This document shows, in pieces, positions 55,981 to 64,000 of a stretch of DNA of 64,000 nt. Origin of the DNA: Crossiella sp. SN42 (GTDB lineage: Bacteria; Actinomycetota; Actinomycetes; Mycobacteriales; Pseudonocardiaceae); assembly GCF_023897065.1 (NCBI RefSeq), contig NZ_JAMHIV010000025.1:62001-126000 (forward strand). The letters are read 5' to 3'. Positions within the stretch are counted from its first letter, which is position 1, and every line of letters begins with the position of its first letter. A program made the position numbers and the translations under genes. The notes beneath the pieces were generated by a model. The model was not told the origin of the DNA, did no database searches, and saw only the letters and a program-made list of their open reading frames with translations.

Positions 55981-58638
55981 GTGCCGGGGAGAGCGGAGAT
56001 CCTGCACCGGGCGGTGGCCGCGCTGGCCGCCGGGCCGGTGCTGTTGCACGGCCCCTCGGGCTTTGGCCGGACCACCGTGCTGGCCGAGCTGGCCACCCGG
56101 ATGGCCCAGTCCGGTCGGATCCTGCGCGCCGCGCCCGGCCCGGCCGATGCCGCGGTGCCGTTCACCACCCTCGCCGACCTGCTCGACGAGCTGCCGCCGC
56201 AGCCGTGGCGGCTGCTGGCCGAACCGCAGCGGGCCGCGCTGCGCCAGGCGGTGCGCCGGGACCACCCCGGCCAGCCGGACCGGCTCGCGCTGCGGCTGGG
56301 ATTCCTGGCCCTGCTGCGGGTTCTGGCCGCGGACGGGTCGGTGCTGCTGCTGCTCGACGACGTGCAGTGGGCCGATCCGGACAGCGTCGACCTGCTCGCC
56401 TTCGCCGCCCGCAGGGCCGGACAGGCGGCCCGGTTCGCCGCGACTGAGCTGGTCGTGCCCGGCGCACCGCCTGCGGCCACCTGGCTCAACCCGGCCGAGG
56501 TGCTGGAGCTGCCGCCGCTGACCGAGGCGGAGACCGCGGATCTGCTGCGGGGGCAAGGAGATCCGGCCGCCCTGTGCCGGGCCACCGGCGGGCACCCCCG
56601 GCTGCTGGCCGAGCTGGACCGGTCTGGCGGTGAGCTGACCGAGGTGGCGAAAACGCTGCTGCGCCAACGGATCGAGCGTCTCGACCGGACGGTGCTGGTG
56701 CGGATCGCGCTGGCCGGGCGGGCCACCGCGAGCCTGCTGCACGCCTGCGGGCCGCCCGAGCCGGAGTCGACTGTGGACAGTGCGCTGCGCGCCGGGGTGC
56801 TGGCCGAGGGCGAGGACGGGGTGCTCGCCTTCCGGCTGCCGCTGCTGGCCGATCTCGTTGTGGCGGAAGCGGATCCGGCGCTGCGGCGGCAGGCGCACGA
56901 GCAGCTCGCCGCGGTCAGCGCGGACCCGGTCGAGCAAGCCAGGCACCTGGCGGCCGCCCGGCCCGCGCCGGATGAGGACCTGGCCCGCACGCTGGCCGCG
57001 GCGGCCAACTCGGCCCGGCAGCGCGGACTGCCCACGGCCGCGGCCGAGCTGGGCGCGCTGGCCGCGGACCGCACCCCGGTCAAGCACCCGAAGGCCGCGG
57101 TGGCCCGCAGGCTGACCGCGGCCACCGACGCGGTGACCGCGGGCGCGCACGAACTGGCCCGCGCGCTGGCCACCGCGGTGCTGACCTGCCCGCACAGCAG
57201 CCGGAAACAGCGGGTCACCGCCTGCCTGGCGCTGGTGGACGCGGCCAGGCACACCCGACCGGCCACCGAGCGGATCTTCCGCCGCGCGCTGGCCGAGTCC
57301 AGGGGCGAGCCCGCGCTGGAGGCCCCGGTGCGGCTGCGGCACGCGGTGCACGCGGCCATCGGCGGCGACTTCACCGCGGCCGCCGCCGGGCTGGACCGGG
57401 CGGTGCGCCTGGCCACCGCGGCCGGGGACGCGCACACCGAGGTCTACGCGCGCTGCTCGCTGGCGCTCTGCCAGGTGGCGCTGGGTGATCCGGCCGCCGA
57501 GGACACCCTCGCCGCGGCGGCCGTTCCGGTGGCCGAGCCGGTCGCGCTGCACGGCGGGGTGGGCTGGACCGCGGCCCGGCTGCTGCTCTTCGCCGACCGG
57601 CTCACCGAGGCCGAGGCCGAGCTGCGGCACCTGTTCGAGCAAGCCGAGGAACGCGGTGAGCACGGCGAGCTGGTCGCGATGACCTGGAGCGCCACCGAGG
57701 TGCTGCTGGCCGCCGGGCACTGCGCGCAGGCCCGGCAGCGGGCCGCGGAAGCCTTGCGCCAGGCCGAGATCACCGGCGCCGACCTCGGCCCGGCCCGCTA
57801 CGCCGCCGCGCTGGCCGAGGCGGTCGGCGGCGATCCGGCGCGCGCGGTGGAGCTGGCCGTGGCCGGGCTGGGCACCGCGGAAGCCGACGGCGACAAGGCG
57901 TTCGCGCTGCGCAACCTGCACGCGCACGGGCTGGCCCTGCTGGCCGCCGGTGACCCGGCCGCGGCGCTGGACCCGTTGCGGCGGGCGGCTTTGCTGGAAA
58001 CCGAGATGGCGGTGGCCGACCCCGCGGTGTTCGGGCTGCGCGCGGACCTGGCCGAGGCGCTGGCGGTGACCGGCGCGCAGGCCGAGGCCACCGAGGTGCT
58101 CGCGGCCGCGGCCGAGGCGGCGCAGCGGCTGGGCCGCCGGGGGGTGCTGGCCACGCTGGCGCGGGCCGACGGCATCCGGCTGCTGCTGGCCCAGCAGACC
58201 GAGCAGGCGGTGCGCGCGCTGGAGTCGGCCTGTGCGGAACAGGCCGAGCTGGGCCAGCCGGTGCAGCAGGGCCGCAGCCTGCTGTGGCTGGGCATCGCGG
58301 CCCGCCGCCGCCGTCGCCGGGCCGCCGCGCGGGAGACGCTGCGGCTGGCGCACCGCACCTTTGTGGCCGCGGCCGCGCATCCGTGGGCGGCCAGGGCGGT
58401 GGCGGTGCTGGGCGAGGACAGCGAGCAGGAGGCCTGCGGCGCGCTGACCGGACTGGAGCACCGGATCGCCCGTCTGGTCGCCGGTGGCGCCACCAACCGG
58501 GAGGTCGCGGCCCGGCTCAACGTCAGCGGCAAGACCGTGGAGGGCGCGCTGACCAGGATCTACCGCAAGCTGGACGTCCGCTCCCGGACCGAGCTGGCGC
58601 TCCGCCTTCCGGACCCCGCAGCCGAGCGGGGGCGGTGA
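55981..58638 (+). CDS. Large LuxR-type regulator with AAA-like N-terminus (LAL/MalT-like)
   Basis: 885 residues. An N-terminal NTPase with a Walker A-like GPSGFGRTT, where the usual Lys is Arg, and Walker B VLLLLDDVQWAD. A long TPR-like helical middle (about 300-800) is rich in Ala and Leu. A C-terminal LuxR HTH (about 820-885): LTGLEHRIARLVAGGATNREVAARLNVSGKTVEGALTRIYRKLDV. GTG 55981 has AAGGAG 6 nt upstream; GTG 55963 would be a longer start. Inducer unknown. Confidence 0.88.
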   Translation: MPGRAEILHRAVAALAAGPVLLHGPSGFGRTTVLAELATRMAQSGRILRAAPGPADAAVPFTTLADLLDELPPQPWRLLAEPQRAALRQAVRRDHPGQPDRLALRLGFLALLRVLAADGSVLLLLDDVQWADPDSVDLLAFAARRAGQAARFAATELVVPGAPPAATWLNPAEVLELPPLTEAETADLLRGQGDPAALCRATGGHPRLLAELDRSGGELTEVAKTLLRQRIERLDRTVLVRIALAGRATASLLHACGPPEPESTVDSALRAGVLAEGEDGVLAFRLPLLADLVVAEADPALRRQAHEQLAAVSADPVEQARHLAAARPAPDEDLARTLAAAANSARQRGLPTAAAELGALAADRTPVKHPKAAVARRLTAATDAVTAGAHELARALATAVLTCPHSSRKQRVTACLALVDAARHTRPATERIFRRALAESRGEPALEAPVRLRHAVHAAIGGDFTAAAAGLDRAVRLATAAGDAHTEVYARCSLALCQVALGDPAAEDTLAAAAVPVAEPVALHGGVGWTAARLLLFADRLTEAEAELRHLFEQAEERGEHGELVAMTWSATEVLLAAGHCAQARQRAAEALRQAEITGADLGPARYAAALAEAVGGDPARAVELAVAGLGTAEADGDKAFALRNLHAHGLALLAAGDPAAALDPLRRAALLETEMAVADPAVFGLRADLAEALAVTGAQAEATEVLAAAAEAAQRLGRRGVLATLARADGIRLLLAQQTEQAVRALESACAEQAELGQPVQQGRSLLWLGIAARRRRRRAAARETLRLAHRTFVAAAAHPWAARAVAVLGEDSEQEACGALTGLEHRIARLVAGGATNREVAARLNVSGKTVEGALTRIYRKLDVRSRTELALRLPDPAAERGR

Positions 58639-58712
58639 CCGGGATTTCCCCGTTTCGTGCCTGGGCAACACCTTCCTAGCGTCAGGGTTCCCTGCAACGC
58701 CAAGGAGTGCCC

Positions 58713-59396
58713 ATGCGCCTGCTCCGCCTGCTCCCGATCACCCTCGCCCTGGCCGCCGCCGTGGTCACCGCCCCGACGGCCGCCGCCGCCCCGGCCGGCG
58801 CGGACCCGTTCATCATCGGCGGCAAGTTCGTCACCTCCGCGCCGTGGGCGGCCGCGGTGTACCGCAACGGCTCCTTCACCTGCTCCGGCACCATCATCGC
58901 GCCGACCTGGGTGCTCACCGCGAAGCACTGCGTGGGCAGCGGCCTCACCGTCCGCGTCGGCAACGTCTACCGCGCCCAGGGCACGCTGGCCACGGTGGCC
59001 AGCTACACCTCTCACACCCGCGCCGACCAGTCCCTGCTGCGGCTGGCCAGCCCGGTGCAGACCAGCGAGTACAGCAAGCTGGCCGACGCGAACCCGGCCA
59101 CCGGCAGCACCAACCAGATCTACGGCTGGGGCATGACCAGCCAGAGCGCGCCGCCGGCCACCCAGCTCAAGGTCGCCGACGTCCGCCAGAGTTCAATCTG
59201 CCGCGACTACTACGGCGGCCAGGCCCTGTGCACCACCAGGATCACCGGCAACGCCTGGTCCGGCGACTCCGGCGGCCCGCAGATGTTCAACGGCCTCCAG
59301 GTCGGCGTGGCCTCCACCGCGGACGGCCGCAGCACCCAGCAGTACAGCAGCGTGCCCGCGGTCCGGGACTGGATCCGCCAGGTCTCCGGGGTGTGA
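58713..59396 (+). CDS. Secreted trypsin-like serine protease
   Basis: 227 residues. Signal peptide MRLLRLLPITLALAAAVVTA, then a mature chymotrypsin-fold domain starting IIGG, as in activated trypsin. Triad: LTAKHC (His), TRADQSLLRL (Asp) and SGDSGGP (Ser). ATG 58713 follows AAGGAG. Tandem with a second protease, 4 nt apart. Confidence 0.94.
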   Translation: MRLLRLLPITLALAAAVVTAPTAAAAPAGADPFIIGGKFVTSAPWAAAVYRNGSFTCSGTIIAPTWVLTAKHCVGSGLTVRVGNVYRAQGTLATVASYTSHTRADQSLLRLASPVQTSEYSKLADANPATGSTNQIYGWGMTSQSAPPATQLKVADVRQSSICRDYYGGQALCTTRITGNAWSGDSGGPQMFNGLQVGVASTADGRSTQQYSSVPAVRDWIRQVSGV

Positions 59397-59400
59397 GGTG

Positions 59401-60105
59401 ATGCTGACCCAGCTGCTCAGCGCGGCCCTGCTGACCCCGCTGCTGGTCGGCGGCGTCCCGGCGGACCAGGACTACCCGTTCATGGCCTCGCTGCAGACCA
59501 GCTACGGCGCGCACTTCTGCGGCGCCTCGCTGGTCAAACCGGACTGGCTGGTCACCGCGGCGCACTGCGTCAAGGACGAGCGGCCCAGCCAGGTCAAGGT
59601 GCGGATCGGCAGCCGGGACGCGGGCAGCGGCGGCACCCTCACCGGGGTGCGCAAGATCGTCGCGCACCCGAGGTGGGGACCCACCGCGTACTACGACATC
59701 GCGGTGGTGCAGCTCGACCGGCCGGTCAGCCAGCGGCCGATCGGCATCGCCGAGGCGCCGGTGGGTAGCGCCACCCGGCTGCTCGGCTGGGGCCAGACCT
59801 GCGCCAGGCCGGGCTGCGGCGGCACGCCGAAGGTGTTGCAGCAGCTGGACACCAGCGTGGTCGAGGCAAGGCGCTGCCTCGGCATCGACGGTTCGGAGTT
59901 GTGCACTGGCAACCCGAACGGCAACTCCGGCGCCTGCTACGGCGACTCCGGCGGCCCACAACTGCGCTCGATCGGCGGGGCCTGGCAGCTCGTCGGCGCG
60001 GCGAGCCGGGCGGGCAGCACGAGCACCACCTGTGCCACCGCGCCCTCGGTGTACACCGCGGTGACCGCCTATCGGGACTGGATCGCCCAGCAGACCGGAG
60101 GCTGA
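59401..60105 (+). CDS. Secreted trypsin-like serine protease (second copy)
   Basis: 234 residues. A short hydrophobic N-terminus (about 1-20) then the protease domain; triad TAAHC (His), YYDIAVVQL (Asp), YGDSGGP (Ser), with several Cys for disulfides. Related to, but distinct from, its neighbour. The GTG at 59398 is an alternative start. Confidence 0.92.
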   Translation: MLTQLLSAALLTPLLVGGVPADQDYPFMASLQTSYGAHFCGASLVKPDWLVTAAHCVKDERPSQVKVRIGSRDAGSGGTLTGVRKIVAHPRWGPTAYYDIAVVQLDRPVSQRPIGIAEAPVGSATRLLGWGQTCARPGCGGTPKVLQQLDTSVVEARRCLGIDGSELCTGNPNGNSGACYGDSGGPQLRSIGGAWQLVGAASRAGSTSTTCATAPSVYTAVTAYRDWIAQQTGG

Positions 60106-60110
60106 AAGAG

Positions 60111-60148
60111 CCGGGTGGCGCCGGGACCAGGCACCCGGCGCCACCCGG
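60111..60148 (+). terminator. Terminator hairpin after the protease pair
   Basis: CCGGGTGGCGCCGGG pairs with CCCGGCGCCACCCGG (15 bp) across an 8-nt loop, 5 nt after the stop. Confidence 0.88.
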
Positions 60149-60154
60149 ATCCGG

Positions 60155-60160
60155 TAAAAT
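60155..60160 (+). promoter_or_regulatory. -10 element of a leaderless promoter
   Basis: TAAAAT ends 7 nt before ATG 60168. Confidence 0.6.
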
Positions 60161-60167
60161 CGGACAT

Positions 60168-60953
60168 ATGCGCGCGTCAAGGCTTGCGGTTGGCTTGGCC
60201 CTGCTGATCTTCACCACCTCGACCGGAACCGCCGACGCGCGACCAGCCCTGCCCGAGCTGACCGCGGACGTCTCCACCCAGACCGCCACCGCGGTCTTCC
60301 GCGGCACCGCCAGGCTGACCAGGGCTGATCTGCGCAACGGCAAGGCGCACGTGCAGGGCGAGCTGCACGCCAACTGCGAGCCGGCCGACCCGGTGGTCAC
60401 CAAGGTCCGCTTCTCCTCCGCGGATGTCAGCGCCTGGTCCGGCACGGACTACCTGGCCTGCGGCGACGTGAGTCCGGTCGACGAGACGGTGACCTGGGTG
60501 GCGGACGCGCCGCTGCGGGTCAGCTTCTGCGTCAAGGACAACGCGGCGGCCGGCACCGAGCACTGCGCCACCACCCAGGTGTTCATCGCGGACCACTTCT
60601 GGCTGACCAACCAGGTCCCGGTGACCGTGGACCACGCCGACTCCAAGGAGCAGCCGAAGACCAGGGTCTACGGCCGGGTCAACGTGGCCATCTCCTACGC
60701 CTCCGGCGCGCCGAAGCTGTTCGCGCACGGCTCCTTCTGGGGGCTGGCCTGCACGGTTCCCGGCGACCTGTGGATCCAGTTCGGCTCGGCCGCCCAAGGA
60801 CGGGTGAGGTCCCCGGAGGCGAGCTGCGCGGCCGGGGTGACCAGGTTCGTCCGGCAGGCCCCGTGGCGGCCGGGCGAGCCGGTGGAGGTGCAGGGCTGCC
60901 TCCGGGTGTCCGCCGAGAACTGCGGCGAGCCGAGGAGGCTGAGCCTCCAGTAG
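60168..60953 (+). CDS. Secreted protein of unknown function
   Basis: 261 residues. Signal peptide MRASRLAVGLALLIFTTSTG (cleavage near TADA). The mature protein is beta-rich by appearance (TATAVFRGTARL, VHVQGELHANCE, CVKDNAAAGTEHC) with about eight cysteines, suggesting disulfides. No family recognised. Leaderless start, downstream of a terminator. Confidence 0.75.
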   Translation: MRASRLAVGLALLIFTTSTGTADARPALPELTADVSTQTATAVFRGTARLTRADLRNGKAHVQGELHANCEPADPVVTKVRFSSADVSAWSGTDYLACGDVSPVDETVTWVADAPLRVSFCVKDNAAAGTEHCATTQVFIADHFWLTNQVPVTVDHADSKEQPKTRVYGRVNVAISYASGAPKLFAHGSFWGLACTVPGDLWIQFGSAAQGRVRSPEASCAAGVTRFVRQAPWRPGEPVEVQGCLRVSAENCGEPRRLSLQ

Positions 60954-60957
60954 CGGC

Positions 60958-62001
60958 TCAGTCCTGGAGGTCGATCACAACCTTCACGTCGTCCTTCTCC
61001 GGGGTCAGCGCGGCGGTCCAGTCCGCCAGCGGCACCCGCCGGGTGATCAGGCCGCCCAGCCAGCTCCGGTCGGTGTCGGCCAGCGCGGCCGCGGCTCGCC
61101 GGTAGTGCCGCAGGTTGCCGTTCACGCTGCCCACCACGACCCCGTTGCGCAGCACCATGCCGTTGTTGATCTCGCCGCCGGGCAGCGGCAGCTCGCCCTC
61201 GTCGCCGGAGAGGCCGGTGAGCACGGTGATGGAGTTGCGCGAGGTGCGGCGCAGCACCTCGAAGACCACCTCGGGCGCGCCGGTGCACTCGATCACGATG
61301 TCCGGCTCGAAGCTGATCTCGGCCAGGTCGCCGTGGAACCAGGCACCCATGCCGAACACCAGCTCCGGCTTGGGTCCGGTGCGGGTCCGGTCCACCACGT
61401 GCACGTCCAGCCCGCGCTGCACGCCGAGCAGCGCGGCCAGCAGCCCGATCGGCCCGGCCCCGGTGACCAGCACGGTGCGCGGCCGGAAGTAGCCGCGCTG
61501 CCCGATCCGCTCGATCTGGTCCCACACCTTGGCCACCACCGAGGTCGGCTCGGTGAGCACGCCCAGCTCGCCCAGCGCCGGGTCCAGCCGGACCGCGAAC
61601 CCGGTCTCCACCGTCCACAGCTGCGCGCCGTAGCCGTCCAGGGCCTGGATGCCGCGCTCGGTGTACTCGCCGTTGCGGCAGAAGTCCCACTGCCCGTCCG
61701 CGCAGGCCCCGCACGGTTCCGGGTCGGGCCGCCGGACGATGCCGACCACCAGGTCCCCCGGGCTGAAGCCACTTCCCTCCGGCGCGGTCAGCACCCGGCC
61801 CAGCGACTCGTGGAAGAGCACCATCTCCTCGCGGTCCGGCGGCAGCGCGCCGTAGCCCTGGTTGACCACCTCCCGGTCGGTGCCGCAGACCCCCACGGCC
61901 AGCCCGGCGACCAGCAGTTCGCCCGGCCCCGCAACGGGATCCGGCAGTTCGCGCAGGGCGATGAGCTCGGGCTTGCCCGGCACGCCGACCGCGGCCTTCA
62001 T
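60958..62001 (-). CDS. Medium-chain alcohol dehydrogenase, glucose 1-dehydrogenase-like
   Basis: 347 residues. VGVCGTDREVV (catalytic Cys), FHESLG (His-Glu zinc ligand), PCGACADGQWDFC (structural zinc cluster) and GAGPIGLLAALLG (NAD(P) fold). Sequence style matches bacterial/archaeal glucose dehydrogenases. It overlaps the trehalase-like gene by 4 nt, so glucose from that enzyme is a plausible substrate. Confidence 0.88.
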   Translation of the reverse strand: MKAAVGVPGKPELIALRELPDPVAGPGELLVAGLAVGVCGTDREVVNQGYGALPPDREEMVLFHESLGRVLTAPEGSGFSPGDLVVGIVRRPDPEPCGACADGQWDFCRNGEYTERGIQALDGYGAQLWTVETGFAVRLDPALGELGVLTEPTSVVAKVWDQIERIGQRGYFRPRTVLVTGAGPIGLLAALLGVQRGLDVHVVDRTRTGPKPELVFGMGAWFHGDLAEISFEPDIVIECTGAPEVVFEVLRRTSRNSITVLTGLSGDEGELPLPGGEINNGMVLRNGVVVGSVNGNLRHYRRAAAALADTDRSWLGGLITRRVPLADWTAALTPEKDDVKVVIDLQD

Positions 62002-63878
62002 CCGCGCACCCCGTCAAAGCCGTCGGTGCGGTCGCGGGCCTCGCGGGTCCGGCCGCCGTAGAGCACCGCGGCGCTGTTGACCAGCGCGAGGTGGCTGAAC
62101 GCCTGCGGGAAGTTGCCGGTGAACCGGCCGTGCGCGGCGTCGTACTCCTCGGCCAGCAGGCCGACGTCGTTGGTCAGCGCGACCAGCCGGTCGAACATGG
62201 AGGCCGCCTCGTTGCGCCGCCCGGACAGCGCCAGCGCGTCCACGAACCAGAACGAGCAGGCCAGGAACGAGCCCTCGCGCCCGTGCAGACCGTCCACATC
62301 GGACTTCCCGGCGTCGGTGCTGTACCGGTCGACCAGGTCGCCGTTCTTCAGCTCCCGCTCGATCGCGCGCACCGTGCCGCGCACCCGCTCGTCGTCGCCG
62401 GGCAGGAAGCCCACCGCGGGGATCAGCAGGGTGGCCGCGTCCAGCTCGGTGCCGCCGTAGAACTGGGTGAAGGAGTTCAGCTCGGCGTTCCAGCCCTTGT
62501 CCAGCACCTCGGCGTGCACCTGGTCGCGCAGCTCCCGCCAGCGGGCCACCGGCCCCGGCAGGTCGTGCTGCTCCACCGCGCGCACCGCCCGGTCGAAGGC
62601 CACCCACACCATCACCCGGGAATGGGTGAAGTGCCGGTCCGGCCCGCGCACCTCCCACAGCCCGGAGTCCGGTTGCTGCCACAGGGTTTCCAGGTGCCGC
62701 ATCATGCCGCGCTGCAAGGCCCAGGACTCCGCGCTCTCGCCCAGCCCGCGCTCCCGCGACAGGTGCAGCGCGTCCATGACCTCGCCGTAGACGTCCAGCT
62801 GGAGCTGCCGGAACGCGGCGTTGCCGATGCGCACCGGCTTCGCGCCCTGGTAGCCGGGCAGCCAGTCGGCCTCCCACTCGATCAGGTGCCGCTCGCCGTC
62901 GATGCCGTACATGATCTGCACGTCCGCCGGGTCGCCCGCCACCGCGCGCAGCAGCCAGTTCCGCCAGGCCACCGCCTCGCCGGAGCAGCCGAAGTTGTCC
63001 AGCGCCAACAGGGTGAAGGTGGCGTCGCGCAGCCAGCAGTAGCGGTAGTCCCAGTTCCGCTCCCCGCCCAGGGTCTCCGGCAGCGAGGTGGTCGGCGCGG
63101 CCACCATGCCGCCGGTGGGCGCGAAGGTCAGCGCCTTGAGCGTGGCCAGCGAGCGGCGCACCGCCTCGGCGTGCGGGCCGTCGTAGCGGATGTTGGCCGC
63201 CCAGTCCCGCCAGAAGTCCTCACTGTCCTGGGTCTCCTGCAGCGGGTCCAGCGGTTCGGCCACCGACTCGTAGGAGGCGGACCACTGCATGATCCAGGCC
63301 AGCCGCTGCCCGGCGGCGATGGTGAACACCGCCTCGTGCGCGCGCTCACCCGCCACCCGGTAGGGCAGCCGGTCGCCGCGCAGCACCACGGTGTGCGGGC
63401 CGGCCACCGCGATGATGCACTCCGTGCCGTGCGCCTCGGTCCGGCGCACCCAGGGCACCGAGTCCCCGTAGGCGAACCGGATCACCCAGCGCAGCCGGAC
63501 CTCCACCTCGCCGGAGACGCCCTCCAGCACCCGGACCAGCGCGGGCTCGTCCTCCATGTTCTTCTCGTGCGGCGGCATCGAGTCGACCAGCCGCACCACG
63601 CCGTCCGCGGTGTGGAACTCGGTCTCCAGCACCAGCGAGGTGTCCCGGTACTGCCGGTGCACGTGTTCCACCGGCCCGGTCGGCGAGATCTGCCAGTGCC
63701 CGGACTGCTCGTCGCCGAGCAACCTGGCGAAACAGGACGGTGAGTCGAACCGGGGCAGGCACAACCAGTCCACCGACCCGGTCTTGCTCACCAGTGCCGC
63801 GGTGCGCAGATCGGACAGCAGGGCGTAGTCCTCGATCGGACCGGGTCCACCGGTGACGGCTAGCTCGTGATCGGCCAC
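61998..63878 (-). CDS. Glycoside hydrolase family 15 protein (trehalase/glucoamylase-like)
   Basis: 626 residues, a full GH15 length. Features: GSVDWLCLPRFDSPSCFARLL at the N-terminus, RYCWLRDATFTLLAL (catalytic centre), an acid Glu in GLWEVRG (about 406), and the base Glu in EEYDAAHGRFTGNFPQAFSH (about 576). In mycobacteria this group is a trehalase; glucoamylase activity on other glucans is possible. GTG 63878 is 7 nt after TAACCT on the complement, giving a leaderless message. Confidence 0.93.
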   Translation of the reverse strand: MADHELAVTGGPGPIEDYALLSDLRTAALVSKTGSVDWLCLPRFDSPSCFARLLGDEQSGHWQISPTGPVEHVHRQYRDTSLVLETEFHTADGVVRLVDSMPPHEKNMEDEPALVRVLEGVSGEVEVRLRWVIRFAYGDSVPWVRRTEAHGTECIIAVAGPHTVVLRGDRLPYRVAGERAHEAVFTIAAGQRLAWIMQWSASYESVAEPLDPLQETQDSEDFWRDWAANIRYDGPHAEAVRRSLATLKALTFAPTGGMVAAPTTSLPETLGGERNWDYRYCWLRDATFTLLALDNFGCSGEAVAWRNWLLRAVAGDPADVQIMYGIDGERHLIEWEADWLPGYQGAKPVRIGNAAFRQLQLDVYGEVMDALHLSRERGLGESAESWALQRGMMRHLETLWQQPDSGLWEVRGPDRHFTHSRVMVWVAFDRAVRAVEQHDLPGPVARWRELRDQVHAEVLDKGWNAELNSFTQFYGGTELDAATLLIPAVGFLPGDDERVRGTVRAIERELKNGDLVDRYSTDAGKSDVDGLHGREGSFLACSFWFVDALALSGRRNEAASMFDRLVALTNDVGLLAEEYDAAHGRFTGNFPQAFSHLALVNSAAVLYGGRTREARDRTDGFDGVRG

Positions 63879-63885
63879 TCAACCG

Positions 63886-63891
63886 AGGTTA
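63886..63891 (-). promoter_or_regulatory. -10 element of a leaderless promoter for the GH15 gene
   Basis: TAACCT on the complement ends 7 nt before GTG 63878. The remaining ~110 bp to the window end show no gene I can support. Confidence 0.55.
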
Positions 63892-64000
63892 GGCGTCCAT
63901 CCGCGCGATCGCCCGCTCGGACACGTTCAGCGGCCCAGATTGAACCCAGCCAACCGAACGCCCGGCAGACCGGCGGCCCCGTCGTACTCCGCGCGCAGCG

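Noticed and set aside
55840-58671. Long minus-strand frame antisense to the LuxR regulator
   Set aside because: Arg/Gly/Gln-rich shadow; the plus strand has Walker and LuxR motifs.

Overview
The window is high-G+C DNA (over 70 % by eye) from an actinobacterium. The best guess is the order Pseudonocardiales. Reasons: an HspR-controlled dnaK-grpE-dnaJ-hspR operon, EspG/PPE/DUF3558 type VII secretion satellites, DUF574-type methyltransferases, GTG starts, and many leaderless promoters (TAnnnT 6-8 nt before the start codon). The genus is inference. I see no rRNA, tRNA, CRISPR, IS element or prophage, so this looks like chromosomal core with lineage-specific genes mixed in.

Layout. 0-3.7 kb: the start of a cyclic-di-GMP-type protein, a DUF574 methyltransferase, a cytochrome P450 and a secreted alpha/beta hydrolase. 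3.7-8.1 kb: the heat-shock operon with two HAIR operators. 8.1-10.2 kb: a ~22-bp degenerate repeat tract, then a methionine-rich leader peptide with a trp-type attenuator in front of metG. 10.2-16 kb: flavohaemoprotein and FMN-barrel protein (divergent), two MarR regulators, an MFS exporter, a DnaA-box cluster and a histidine phosphatase. 16-18.7 kb: clpB with its own HAIR. 18.8-30.2 kb: small membrane proteins, four tandem lipoproteins, SDR, pyrE, an rRNA/tRNA methyltransferase, a GH76-like protein, purD, an ESX-type pair ending in a lytic transglycosylase, an aminotransferase and a secreted protein. 30-36 kb: MarR, HAD, threonine aldolase and two sigma/membrane-partner pairs around a TetR. 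36-46 kb: purB, purC and purSQL with regulators, a deacetylase-like protein, a serine protease and an epimerase. 46-51.6 kb: membrane proteins, two DUF574 methyltransferases and a PAS-GGDEF-EAL protein. 51.6-54.9 kb: a DUF3558-PPE-EspG cluster. 54.9-64 kb: LysR, a large LuxR-type regulator, two trypsin-like proteases, a secreted protein, glucose dehydrogenase and a GH15 trehalase-like enzyme.

How the genes work together. purD, purB, purC, purS, purQ and purL cover much of IMP/AMP synthesis. HspR should tie the dnaK operon and clpB together as one heat-shock regulon. The GH15 enzyme and glucose dehydrogenase, overlapping by 4 nt, suggest trehalose or glucan breakdown to glucose and then oxidation. 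A DUF574 methyltransferase followed by a GGDEF/EAL-type gene with the same N-terminal domain occurs at both ends of the window, which hints at a recurring module.

The most striking unexplained signals are the Met-rich leader and attenuator before metG, the DnaA-box cluster at 15.14-15.36 kb, and the recurring palindrome GTCCA-N3-TGGAC, held inside coding sequence by otherwise rare codons.
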